Made by a program: the position numbers and the translations under genes | Notes under the pieces: model-generated | What the model saw: only the letters and a program-made list of their open reading frames with translations | Databases searched by the model: none | What the model was told of the DNA's origin: nothing | NCBI RefSeq assembly: GCF_003254625.1 | Contig: NZ_QJRJ01000079.1 | Location: forward strand, 1-64,000 | Reading direction: 5' to 3' | Source of the DNA: Flavobacterium ginsenosidimutans | GTDB taxonomy: Bacteria; Bacteroidota; Bacteroidia; Flavobacteriales; Flavobacteriaceae | DNA: 64,000 bases | Shown: positions 1 through 8,783 of the stretch, one piece after another | How the letters are laid out: every line of letters starts with the position of its first letter | Numbering within the stretch: position 1 is the first letter of the stretch

Positions 1-2430
1 TGGCTTACGTAATAGGTTCCTGTTGCCAAAGCATCTGTTCCCGCAAGCGCTGTTCCGCCTGTAGAAGCTTTATACCATTTTAGGCCTGTTCCAGAAGCAG
101 TCAGATCGCTTACCGTTTTATTTTCTGAAGAGCAGAATGCCTGTGCTGAAGCTGATGGAGCCGATGGCGTAGGATTGATTTTTACATCAACCGAAGTTCT
201 TGCGCTTTCGCATCCCTCTGCCGAAGTCTGGCTTACGTAATAGGTTCCTGTTGCCAAAGCATCTGTTCCTGCAAGCGCTGTTCCGCCTGTGGAAGCATTG
301 TACCATTTTATGCCTGTTCCGGTAGCAGTCAGATCGCTTACCGTTTTATTTTCTAAAGAGCAGAATGCCTGCGCCGAAGCTGATGGAGCCGATGGCGTAA
401 GATTTATTTTCACATCAACCGAAGTCCTTGCGCTTTCGCATCCGTTTAGTGTTTCGCTAACGTAATATGTTTTTGTTGAAAGTATATCTGTCCCTGCCAA
501 AGCGCTTCCGCCTGACGAAGCAGCATACCATTTATAGGCGCTTCCCGATGGCTGTAGATTGCCAACTGTTCTGCTGTCCGCAGAGCAGAATGACTGCGCT
601 GCTGCTGTGGGTGCCGAAGGTGTAGCTGTTACTGTTACGGCAACCGAAGTTCTAGCGCTTTCGCATCCGTTTAATGTCTCACTAACGTAATATGTTTTTG
701 TTGAAAGCGCATCTGTTCCTGCCAAAGCGCTTCCGCCTGACGAAGCATCATACCATTTATAGGCGCTTCCCGATGGCTGCAAATTGGCTACAGTTCTATT
801 ATCCGCAGAACAGAATGACTGTGCTGATGCTGTCGGTGCTGAAGGAGTCGCGGTTACTGTTACGGCAACCGAAGTTCTAGCGCTTTCGCATCCGTTTAGC
901 GTTTCGCTAACATAATATGTTTTTGTTGAAAGCGCATCTGTTCCTGCCAAAGCGCTTCCGCCTGACGAAAAATCATACCATTTATAGGCGCTTCCCGATG
1001 GCTGTAGATTGCCTACGGTTCTGTTATCCGCAGAACAGAATGACTGTGCTGCTGCCGTCGGTGCTGAAGGTACTGAATTAACTGTAACTGTTGTTGCCGC
1101 TGAAATTGCACTAGGACAACCAGAAGCATTTGTTACTTTAACAGTATAATTTCCAGAAGCAGAAACAGTAATTGATTGTGTTGTTGCTCCTGTTGACCAC
1201 AGATAACTACTTCCGCCTGTAGAAGTTAAGGTTACACTTCCGCCTTGACAGAATGTTGTTGCTCCATCTGCTGAAATAGTAGGCGTTGCCGGCGTAGGGT
1301 TTACTGTAACTGCTACCAAAACTCTTGCACTTTCACAACTGTTAAGTGTCTGACTTACATAATAATTCCCAGAAGATAAAGTTTCGCTTCCTAAATATTG
1401 CGTTCCTCCAGTACTTGCATTATACCATTTTAAGTTAGATCCTGTTGCAACTAAATCGCTAACTTTTTTAGCATCAGCAGTACAGAAAGTCTGAGCTGAA
1501 GCTGTAGGTGCAGTTGTATTATTTATAGTAACTGCTACTTGAGTTCTTTGACTTTCGCAACCATTTAGTGTCTGACTTACATAATAATTCCCTGTAGATA
1601 AAATTTCAGTTCCTGAATATTGTGTTCCTCCAGTAATTGCATTATACCATTTTAAATTTGATCCTGTTGCAACCAATTCGCTTACCTTTTTAGCATCTGG
1701 ATAACAGAATGATTGCGCTGATGCTGTTGGTGCAGCTGTATTATTTACGGTAACTGTTACTTGAGTTCTTGAACTCTCTCCACAGCTATTACTTTGGCTT
1801 ACAAAATAGTTTCCTGAAGATAACGTTTCTGTTCCTGCATATAACGTACCGCCTGTAGCTGCGTTATACCATTTATAAGCTGTTCCTGAAGGTGTTAAAT
1901 CACTAACTTTTTTATTATCAATTGCACAAAATGTTTGCGCAGAAACTGTAGGTGCTGATGGTATTGTATTTATCGTAACTGTAACCTTAGTTCTATCACT
2001 TTCTCCACAGCTGTTCGCTGTCTGACTAACATAATAATCTCCATTAGTCAAAGCTTGCGATGCTGAAAGTGCTGTACCGTTTGAAGATACATTGTACCAT
2101 TTTATATTAGTTCCTGTTGCTTGCAAATTATTAACTGTACTATTGTCCGCAGCACAAAATGACTGTGAAGCTGCAGCAACTGGTGCTGAAGATTTTGAAT
2201 TCACAGTTACAGATACTGCAGTTCTTGAACTTTCGCAGCCATTTGCTGAAGTTTGGCTCACATAATATGTTCCAGTAGCCAATGATGCTGTTGATGCATA
2301 CTGCGTTCCCCCATTATTGGCATTATACCATTTTAGACTAATTCCTGTAGCAACTAAATCACTTACTTTTTTATTTTCAGAAGAACAAAATGTTTGAGAT
2401 GAAGCAGTTGGCGCTTCAGGTGAAAAAGTT
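1..2430 (-). repeat. Tandem coding repeats (Ig-like units, 222-231 bp)
   Basis: The conserved TYYVSQT codons recur with their reference base at about 465, 690, 915, then 1362, 1584, 1806, 2034 and 2265. Periods are 225, 225, 222, 222, 228 and 231 bases, and the first two copies at the left edge are 228 apart. Copies between about 400 and 1070 are nearly identical at DNA level and differ mainly at one to three codons (WYDFSS, WYDASS, WYAASS). Copies further right, nearer the N-terminus, are more diverged. This gradient suggests recent amplification toward the C-terminal side. The repeats keep frame and are part of the gene. Confidence 0.9.
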
Positions 2431-4853
2431 ACAGTTATTGAATTTGAACTGGCACTAGCACATCCTGAACTATTTATTATTTTTAATGAATAAGTTCCTT
2501 CACTCGTTATTGTAATACTTCTGGTAGTTTCACCATTAGACCATAAATAACCCGTTCCATTATACGAACTCGCATTTCCAGTAGCCCTTAGTACCGCATT
2601 ACCTGAACTTGTACATGAAGCTTGTCCTGAATTCACATTAATTACAGGCGTATTAGGTAGCGGATTAATTGTTACTACAACTGATTTTACAACCGAACAC
2701 CCATCAGAAGAAAGAGCTTTTATGTAATAAGTTCCTGAAGTCGTTACAGCGTTTGGCGATGATAATGCTGCTGTCGCTGCCGCATTTGTCCAATATGAAA
2801 ACGTTAGATTTGAAGAACTTCCTGCTGTTACGGCAGAAGCTGTTAAATCAACTGTTGAAGGCGAGCAAACTGCTGCTGGATTGGTTACAACAAGATTTGC
2901 TGTTTTTGGATTTACAGCTGCACTCGCAGAATTGTTTGCTGTGTTTGTATCAATCGCGGTTGGCAATGATGCTGTATTAGTATAATTTCCAGACGCATTT
3001 ACTGTAGCAACAATTTTTAATGTCATTGATGTTTGCGCCTCAACATCACCAATACTCCAGATACCTGTTCCTGAATCATAAGCCCCTACTGATGGTGTTG
3101 AACTAACGTAAGTATATCCCGAAGGAAGTAAATCAGTTACAGAAACTCCTGAAACATTATTACCTCCTAAATTACTTACTTTCACAGTAAACTCTACATT
3201 CGATCCTGGACAAGGCACTGCATTATCAACAGTTTTAGTAATTCCTAAATCGGTACATAATGTAACATTTACTGCTTTTGACTGGGTTTGGCTTCCACAA
3301 ACTAAAGTAGAAGAAACCGAGTAAGCTCCTGTTTTTGTAGCGGTATATGTTGCAGAATTAGCTCCGCTAATAGCAGTTCCATTATAATACCATTGATATG
3401 GCGCAAAACCTGTTGGTGTTGTTAGTTCTGCTGTGTTATTAGTACAGCCTCCTCCAGAAATATAAGTAAGTCCTGGATCATCTGGCTGTGCTGCAAAATT
3501 TGAGAAAAACCCTGCCATAGAGAATCCTCCTGCCTGTTGTACAATCGAAACTGTTAATTTAGCATCACTGGCAATTGAAAGATATTCCGGACTTCCTATC
3601 TGAACACTATTAAAATTGATAATATACCAACCTGTTGTTCCTATCTGATAACGAGCCCCAACACCAGATATGTTGGCAATATTGGTACCATTTACAGTTA
3701 CAATATCTGTGGCACTTCTTAAAAGAATGTATCCAAAATAATCTAATGTTCCTGAATTATAATTTCTAAATTTTGCTGTCTCTATAAAATTGGATCCCCC
3801 ACATTCAGAAACTGGTGCAATAGTTGAAATATCAACCTCACAGCCTTGTGCTGTACCTGAATATACAGCCACTCTTTTATCAGCAACGATATGTGAGGCT
3901 GTAAAATTGGTGCTATTTGAACCGTTCACAAAAGTATAAAACTGACCTGCCTGCGCTAAAGTAACTGTATTTGTAGTTACCAATGCTCCAGTAGTAGAAT
4001 ATCCTTCAACTTTTACAACTGTATTATCTTTTGTTGCTACTACAGTAGTCTGTTCTGCTGTACTATTACCCGTTCCTCTTTCCAAAAAATATTCTGTTCC
4101 CAAAACAGCCTCAGGCGGAATCTGATTGTATGCACTATCCCCACAACCACCTGGAGTATCAATCGCAGCCGATGTGTTCATTACAATAGGATTCGAAGAT
4201 TCAACCAACGTTCCTATTGCTGCTTTAAATAAATAACTCTGCCCAGCATTTAAAGTAGTGGTAACAGTATTATTAATTTTTATTGTAGTATTATTAACGG
4301 TAGCCATAATACTATAAATAGGACGCTGATCTCCGTAATTATTAAAATTTCCTAAAGACCCGTCTCTATAATATCCTACTCTAAATCTTATTCCAAGTCC
4401 TGCATCTCCAAAACTAGTTAAAGCAGCATTTCCTTTGATATCCTTATCTACATCAGTACCCGATAAAGCATCAGAAGCGACGTTTCTTAAATTAATAGAC
4501 ACTGGAGCACTACCTTCTACAATTAATCCTGCACCGTTTAAAACAGTATTAAAAGCATACGCCTTTGTTGTACTTGGAGTGCCAGAAAATCTGTATACAG
4601 CGGGAGTTCCTTTAATTGCTGTAAGACTAGTTACTAATGTCCCATCACTTTTTGATACAGTAATGTTTACACTAGTTGTAGAATTTGTTGCTATAACAAT
4701 TTCATTAGCATTGTTAAAATACTGCCAAGGAGCTGGAGCAATATAGTGTTTCGTATAAAATTGAGCCGAAGCGCTATAAGCGGTTAGTAATAAAAAAACA
4801 AAAAGAAAAGTTAGCCTGGAAAAACAAGGCTTTCGAAAAGTAAAGTTACGCAT
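1..4853 (-). CDS. Giant secreted adhesin-like protein with tandem Ig-like repeats (partial)
   Basis: The frame is open from ATG at 4853 to the window edge, so 1617 codons are present and the C-terminus is missing. Residues 1-31 are a signal peptide ending SASAQ. Residues about 35-420 resemble the IgGFc-binding-protein N-terminal region found in large Bacteroidota surface proteins. A DUF11-like beta domain follows at about 535-650 (SNLGGNNVSGVSVTDLLPSG). Two PKD/Ig-like segments come next. From about residue 810 there are tandem Ig-like units of 74-77 residues of the type often next to CHU_C sorting domains (KWY...GTYYVSQT..GCES.RT.V), interrupted once near 1081-1300 by a different Ig unit. 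Such proteins are usually exported by the type IX secretion system and act in adhesion or gliding. That role, and a C-terminal sorting domain outside the window, are inferred. Confidence 0.8.
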   Translation of the reverse strand, partial: MRNFTFRKPCFSRLTFLFVFLLLTAYSASAQFYTKHYIAPAPWQYFNNANEIVIATNSTTSVNITVSKSDGTLVTSLTAIKGTPAVYRFSGTPSTTKAYAFNTVLNGAGLIVEGSAPVSINLRNVASDALSGTDVDKDIKGNAALTSFGDAGLGIRFRVGYYRDGSLGNFNNYGDQRPIYSIMATVNNTTIKINNTVTTTLNAGQSYLFKAAIGTLVESSNPIVMNTSAAIDTPGGCGDSAYNQIPPEAVLGTEYFLERGTGNSTAEQTTVVATKDNTVVKVEGYSTTGALVTTNTVTLAQAGQFYTFVNGSNSTNFTASHIVADKRVAVYSGTAQGCEVDISTIAPVSECGGSNFIETAKFRNYNSGTLDYFGYILLRSATDIVTVNGTNIANISGVGARYQIGTTGWYIINFNSVQIGSPEYLSIASDAKLTVSIVQQAGGFSMAGFFSNFAAQPDDPGLTYISGGGCTNNTAELTTPTGFAPYQWYYNGTAISGANSATYTATKTGAYSVSSTLVCGSQTQSKAVNVTLCTDLGITKTVDNAVPCPGSNVEFTVKVSNLGGNNVSGVSVTDLLPSGYTYVSSTPSVGAYDSGTGIWSIGDVEAQTSMTLKIVATVNASGNYTNTASLPTAIDTNTANNSASAAVNPKTANLVVTNPAAVCSPSTVDLTASAVTAGSSSNLTFSYWTNAAATAALSSPNAVTTSGTYYIKALSSDGCSVVKSVVVTINPLPNTPVINVNSGQASCTSSGNAVLRATGNASSYNGTGYLWSNGETTRSITITSEGTYSLKIINSSGCASASSNSITVTFSPEAPTASSQTFCSSENKKVSDLVATGISLKWYNANNGGTQYASTASLATGTYYVSQTSANGCESSRTAVSVTVNSKSSAPVAAASQSFCAADNSTVNNLQATGTNIKWYNVSSNGTALSASQALTNGDYYVSQTANSCGESDRTKVTVTINTIPSAPTVSAQTFCAIDNKKVSDLTPSGTAYKWYNAATGGTLYAGTETLSSGNYFVSQSNSCGESSRTQVTVTVNNTAAPTASAQSFCYPDAKKVSELVATGSNLKWYNAITGGTQYSGTEILSTGNYYVSQTLNGCESQRTQVAVTINNTTAPTASAQTFCTADAKKVSDLVATGSNLKWYNASTGGTQYLGSETLSSGNYYVSQTLNSCESARVLVAVTVNPTPATPTISADGATTFCQGGSVTLTSTGGSSYLWSTGATTQSITVSASGNYTVKVTNASGCPSAISAATTVTVNSVPSAPTAAAQSFCSADNRTVGNLQPSGSAYKWYDFSSGGSALAGTDALSTKTYYVSETLNGCESARTSVAVTVTATPSAPTASAQSFCSADNRTVANLQPSGSAYKWYDASSGGSALAGTDALSTKTYYVSETLNGCESARTSVAVTVTATPSAPTAAAQSFCSADSRTVGNLQPSGSAYKWYAASSGGSALAGTDILSTKTYYVSETLNGCESARTSVDVKINLTPSAPSASAQAFCSLENKTVSDLTATGTGIKWYNASTGGTALAGTDALATGTYYVSQTSAEGCESARTSVDVKINPTPSAPSASAQAFCSSENKTVSDLTASGTGLKWYKASTGGTALAGTDALATGTYYVS

Positions 4854-5371
4854 AGACAACTTGAGTTTGTGGAACAGAAATATAAGACACTAAAAAACAG
4901 ATGATTGTTTTTAGCATATTGGTGAGATACGTGAAAAAAGATAAAATGGATTTAAAAAAACTTGAAAAAGCTTTTTCAAGACAAACACATAAAAATGAAA
5001 TTATGTTGACCATTGACATATAGTAAAAAAGACTTAAAAAAGTCTATTAGGTTATAAATTAGTAGATTGGAAGTGCGAAAGTATATTAGGGAATGTATTA
5101 GAACTACATTATTCCGACAAAATGCAGATAAACTCGTCGAACAACAGTTTTTAACAAATGCTGAAGCATTTTTAAGTTAAAAAATGTAGGAAATTAATAA
5201 CGAATGAGTCAAAAAGTCTTAAATAATTATCAATAAAATGCATTCTTACAGAATATATTGACAAAACAGCAATAAATCGTAAGATAAAAAAATAAGATTT
5301 TACTTGAATTAATTATTTTAAAACACTGAAAAACAATAAATTAAAAAATAAAGACTAAAAACTTAACATTT
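4854..5371. other. AT-rich intergenic region with palindromes
   Basis: This 518-base gap has no convincing gene. It holds a perfect 20-base palindrome at 4961-4980 (CTTGAAAAAG followed by its complement) and a smaller inverted repeat AGACTT-aaaa-AAGTCT at 5030-5045. It must carry the promoter of the giant surface-protein gene starting at 4853, but I find no full TTG-N17-23-TAnnTTTG match. A near -7 match (TATATTTC on the minus strand, 4877-4884) is the best candidate. No clear terminator for queG is visible at its right end. Confidence 0.6.
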
Positions 5372-6295
5372 CTACTCTAAAAATTTAATATTACGTTTTA
5401 AACCTTCAAATTTTGTTCTTTTGATAGGTGAATTTTTAAAAACAAGTTTAAAAGTTTCTTCAGTGATTTCCATCCAGTCTTTTTTAGTAAAAGAAAGTAA
5501 ATCTGGGTTTGGATTAAATAGAGGTTCTGAATGTGGTTTAGAAAATCGATTCCATGGACAAACATCTTGGCAGGTATCACATCCAAACATCCATTCATCA
5601 AATTTTCCTTTCATTTCATTAGGAAGGTTCTCTTTTAATTCGATAGTGTAATAAGAAATACATTTACTACCGTCAACTATATAAGGGGCCACAATAGCTT
5701 GTGTAGGACAAGCATCTATGCAGGCTGTGCAAGTACCACAGTGATCTGTTACCGCATGATCATATTCTAATTCTAAATCAATAATTAACTCCGCGATGAA
5801 GTAAAAAGAACCTACTTTTTGAGTAATTAAATTGCTGTTTTTTCCAATCCAGCCAAGTCCGCTTTTGGCTGCCCAAGCTTTATCTAAAACTGGCGCTGAA
5901 TCTACAAAAGCACGTCCAGAAACTTCCCCAATATTTTCTTGAATAGAATGAAGAAGCTCCTTCAATTTATCTTTAATTACAAAATGGTAATCTTGTCCGT
6001 AAGCATATTTTGAAATTTTAAAACTTTCATCATTCTGCAATGAATCGGGATAATAATTAAGCAAAAGAGATACAACACTTTTACCATCATCAACTAACAA
6101 AGTTGGATCTAAACGCTTGTCAAAATGATTTTCCATATAAGCCATTTGACCATTACGATTATTCTTCAACCAGTTTTCAAGTCGAGGCGCTTCTTGTTCC
6201 AAAAAACCTGCTTTGGATATCCCACAAGAAAGAAAACCAAGTCTTTTCGCTTCATCTTTAATAAATTTCGAATATTTCTCTTTAGAATTTATCAT
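5372..6295 (-). CDS. queG: Epoxyqueuosine reductase QueG
   Basis: QueG carries out the last step of queuosine biosynthesis, reducing epoxyqueuosine to queuosine in tRNA with a cobalamin and two 4Fe-4S clusters, in the cytoplasm. The 307-residue product has the family N-terminal domain and a ferredoxin-like segment. The cluster motifs are [12 protein letters not shown] near residue 185 and [10 protein letters not shown] near residue 235. It is shorter than the E. coli protein and lacks the C-terminal HEAT-like extension, which I believe is usual in this phylum. Its ATG overlaps the stop of the upstream P450 gene by one base (TAATG), so it is translated as the last gene of ruvB-P450-queG. A queuosine-precursor transporter lies elsewhere in the window at 50621. 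Confidence 0.93.
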   Translation of the reverse strand: MINSKEKYSKFIKDEAKRLGFLSCGISKAGFLEQEAPRLENWLKNNRNGQMAYMENHFDKRLDPTLLVDDGKSVVSLLLNYYPDSLQNDESFKISKYAYGQDYHFVIKDKLKELLHSIQENIGEVSGRAFVDSAPVLDKAWAAKSGLGWIGKNSNLITQKVGSFYFIAELIIDLELEYDHAVTDHCGTCTACIDACPTQAIVAPYIVDGSKCISYYTIELKENLPNEMKGKFDEWMFGCDTCQDVCPWNRFSKPHSEPLFNPNPDLLSFTKKDWMEITEETFKLVFKNSPIKRTKFEGLKRNIKFLE

Positions 6296-7641
6296 TACCT
6301 TTCAGAAAAAACGACTTCAAGTCCAACAGGTTTTAGGGTAATTAAGGGATTAAAATTGATCGTATTACCCATTGAAACAATTTTATATTTTTTGACAATA
6401 TAAGAAATTGCCAAACACATTTCGTAAATGGCAAAACCAGCACCAATGCACATCCTTGGTCCTGCTCCAAAGGGATAAAAATATTGCATAGAATGCTTCT
6501 TTTGTTCCCCTAAAAAACGATTGGGATCAAAGTGATCTGGGTTCTTCCAGTACTTCGGATTTCGATGCAACTCATAAAAAGAAACCCCAATCAGAGTATC
6601 TTTTTTTATATTAAATGTTCCTAAAGCATCATCTTCAACATTTTGTCTATCTGTAATCCAAGCTGGCGGATATAAACGCATAGATTCATTTAAAACAGCA
6701 TTTATATAGGGCATTTTCTGAAGCTGTTCCACAATATTCTCCGTTTCAGATTCAGCATTAAGAACCTCTTCAAATATACTTTGTTGTACATCAGGATGAT
6801 TTCCCAATAAATACAATGTAAAAGTTAAAGCATTTGCAGTTGTTTCATGTCCAGCAATAAAAAGAATTTTTATCTCATCAATTAATTGTTCAATTGACAT
6901 TCCTTCGCCAGTATCTTCGTAGCGAGTTTCCAAAAGCATATTAAGCAAATCGTTCACCTCATTTTTAGAGGAAACTCTTTCTTCAATTAGACCTCGAATA
7001 ATTTTATTATTTTCTTTAGCCAACTGAAGATGCTTTTTTACTTGACCACTCACCGAAAACCACCAAGCTTTATGAGGCAGTCTGATTTCTTTAATTAAAA
7101 AATTCTGAACTGCTTCAATAATATACTTAATTCTATCTAGTTTTTCTTCGGTAATAGAAAATTGAAACAATGATTTAGCTACAACGTTAAAAGCTAATTC
7201 GCTCATAACAGGAAAAAGATCCATTTTTTCATCTTTTACAATTGTTTCTAATTCTGAAATAATCGTAAGTTTCATATTTTCGACCAGCTGATTCATCTTC
7301 TGTTTATGAAAAGCAGGCTGAATAAGTCTTCTTTGTTTTAACCAAAATTCACCGTCAACAGTTAGAAGACCTTTTCCTAAATATTTAGACAAATAAACTG
7401 ACTGAAATTTTGATTTGTGATAATTCTTTTGGTTTTTCTGTAAAATGTATTGTGCTACATCATTATCTCTTGATAAAATGATGTACTTTGATTTTCCAAT
7501 TCTAATAGAAAACGAATCACCAAAATTATCAAAATACTTTGTATGATACGGGATTGGATTTCTACGAATTCCTTCCGCATCAATAAAAAATCTTAAAATA
7601 GATAGTTTTGGGGGATAATTATATTTTCTTTTAACAGACAT
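6295..7641 (-). CDS. Cytochrome P450
   Basis: This is a haem-thiolate monooxygenase of 448 residues, full length for a soluble bacterial P450. The I-helix oxygen-activation motif [10 protein letters not shown], the K-helix ESMRLYPP (ExxR) and the haem-binding loop [10 protein letters not shown] with its Cys ligand are all present. There is no N-terminal membrane anchor. No fused reductase or adjacent ferredoxin or ferredoxin-reductase gene is visible, so its electron donor and substrate are unknown. It lies 11 bases after ruvB and overlaps queG by one base, so the three are probably co-transcribed. The association with a Holliday-junction helicase and a tRNA-modification enzyme is odd and may be only transcriptional. 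Confidence 0.93.
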   Translation of the reverse strand: MSVKRKYNYPPKLSILRFFIDAEGIRRNPIPYHTKYFDNFGDSFSIRIGKSKYIILSRDNDVAQYILQKNQKNYHKSKFQSVYLSKYLGKGLLTVDGEFWLKQRRLIQPAFHKQKMNQLVENMKLTIISELETIVKDEKMDLFPVMSELAFNVVAKSLFQFSITEEKLDRIKYIIEAVQNFLIKEIRLPHKAWWFSVSGQVKKHLQLAKENNKIIRGLIEERVSSKNEVNDLLNMLLETRYEDTGEGMSIEQLIDEIKILFIAGHETTANALTFTLYLLGNHPDVQQSIFEEVLNAESETENIVEQLQKMPYINAVLNESMRLYPPAWITDRQNVEDDALGTFNIKKDTLIGVSFYELHRNPKYWKNPDHFDPNRFLGEQKKHSMQYFYPFGAGPRMCIGAGFAIYEMCLAISYIVKKYKIVSMGNTINFNPLITLKPVGLEVVFSER

Positions 7642-7652
7642 TTATATCAAAA

Positions 7653-8675
7653 CTAAAACAATTCTCCCTGATTATTAATATTAACTTTTCCAAGATGTTT
7701 ATATGCTTTGTCTGTAACTTCTCTACCACGAGGTGTTCGCATAATAAATCCTTCTTGAATTAAAAAAGGCTCATATACTTCTTCGATTGTTTCGCTACTT
7801 TCACTCACAGCAGTTGCTAAAGTTGAAAGCCCAACTGGACCGCCTTTAAATTTATTAATAATAGTTAATAATATTTTATTATCCATTTCATCTAGACCAT
7901 GAGCATCTACATTTAGAGCTTTTAAAGCATATCTAGAAATTTCTAGATCAATTCTACCATTTCCTTTAATTTGGGCGAAATCACGAACCCTTCTTAGCAA
8001 CGCATTTGCGATACGAGGAGTTCCACGGCTTCTTCCTGCAATTTCAATTGCCGCTTCTAGATCAATAGGCATTTTTATAATAGATGCACTTCTTTCAACA
8101 ATTGTTGTCAAAAGTTCTGTAGTATAATATTGTAAACGTGAAGATATTCCGAAACGGGCGCGCATTGGAGCCGTTAATAATCCAGATCGAGTAGTTGCTC
8201 CAATTAAAGTAAAGGGATTCAAATTAATTTGCACTGTTCTTGCATTCGGACCAGATTCAATCATAATATCAATCTTAAAGTCTTCCATTGCAGAATACAA
8301 ATATTCCTCAACTACTGGACTTAATCGATGAATTTCATCAATGAACAAAACATCTCTTTCATCTAAGTTTGTTAGCAATCCTGCTAAATCCCCAGGTTTA
8401 TCTAATACCGGCCCTGAAGTAATCTTGATACCAACTTGTAGTTCATTAGCTAAAATGTTAGCCAAAGTAGTTTTCCCAAGACCAGGAGGACCATGAAAAA
8501 GAGCATGATCAAGTGCTTCACCACGTTGATTAGCAGCAGCAACAAAGACTTTTAAATTTTCCAAAACTTGATCTTGTCCAGCAAAATCATCAAATGACAG
8601 CGGACGCAATCTTTTTTCAAGATCTAACTCTTCTGAGTTATATCCTTTAGTAGTAGGATCTAGATTTTCATTCAT
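7653..8675 (-). CDS. ruvB: Holliday junction branch migration helicase RuvB
   Basis: RuvB is the AAA+ motor of the RuvABC resolvasome, a hexameric ring that drives branch migration of Holliday junctions. The 340-residue protein has Walker [10 protein letters not shown], Walker B FIDEIH, the GATTRSGLL sensor/arginine-finger region and the C-terminal winged-helix domain ([19 protein letters not shown]). The N-terminus (MNENLDPTT) precedes the conserved [11 protein letters not shown] segment, which supports this start. It heads a three-gene unit with P450 and queG. ruvA and ruvC are not in the window. Confidence 0.97.
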   Translation of the reverse strand: MNENLDPTTKGYNSEELDLEKRLRPLSFDDFAGQDQVLENLKVFVAAANQRGEALDHALFHGPPGLGKTTLANILANELQVGIKITSGPVLDKPGDLAGLLTNLDERDVLFIDEIHRLSPVVEEYLYSAMEDFKIDIMIESGPNARTVQINLNPFTLIGATTRSGLLTAPMRARFGISSRLQYYTTELLTTIVERSASIIKMPIDLEAAIEIAGRSRGTPRIANALLRRVRDFAQIKGNGRIDLEISRYALKALNVDAHGLDEMDNKILLTIINKFKGGPVGLSTLATAVSESSETIEEVYEPFLIQEGFIMRTPRGREVTDKAYKHLGKVNINNQGELF

Positions 8676-8679
8676 CCTA

Positions 8680-8687
8680 CAAAGATA
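8680..8687 (-). promoter_or_regulatory. Candidate -7 box for ruvB operon
   Basis: The minus strand reads TATCTTTG, matching the Bacteroidota -7 consensus TAnnTTTG, only four bases before the ruvB ATG. I see no TTG at the expected -33 distance. If used, transcription would start at or next to the start codon. Confidence 0.3.
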
Positions 8688-8744
8688 TATAAACTAATCA
8701 GTTTGTAAAACAGTTGAACTGAACGTTTAAAACTTTAACTAAAC

Positions 8745-8776
8745 AAAAAAGACTGTCATCTCTGACAGTCTTTTTA
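8745..8776 (-). terminator. Terminator of the act-cox operon
   Basis: An 8-bp perfect stem GACTGTCA/TGACAGTC (8751-8758 and 8763-8770, loop TCTC) is flanked by A6 and T5. On the minus strand the hairpin is followed by a T-run, directly after the coxA stop. It separates the respiratory operon from ruvB. Confidence 0.9.
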
Positions 8777-8783
8777 TTATTTT

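Noticed and set aside
1-2430. Regular repeats of about 225 bases that could suggest a CRISPR or satellite array
   Set aside because: They keep one open frame on the minus strand and encode Ig-like units of 74-77 residues; there are no short repeats with unique spacers.
692-4746. Several short plus-strand open frames inside the giant gene
   Set aside because: They are low-complexity antisense shadows of the repetitive minus-strand coding region.
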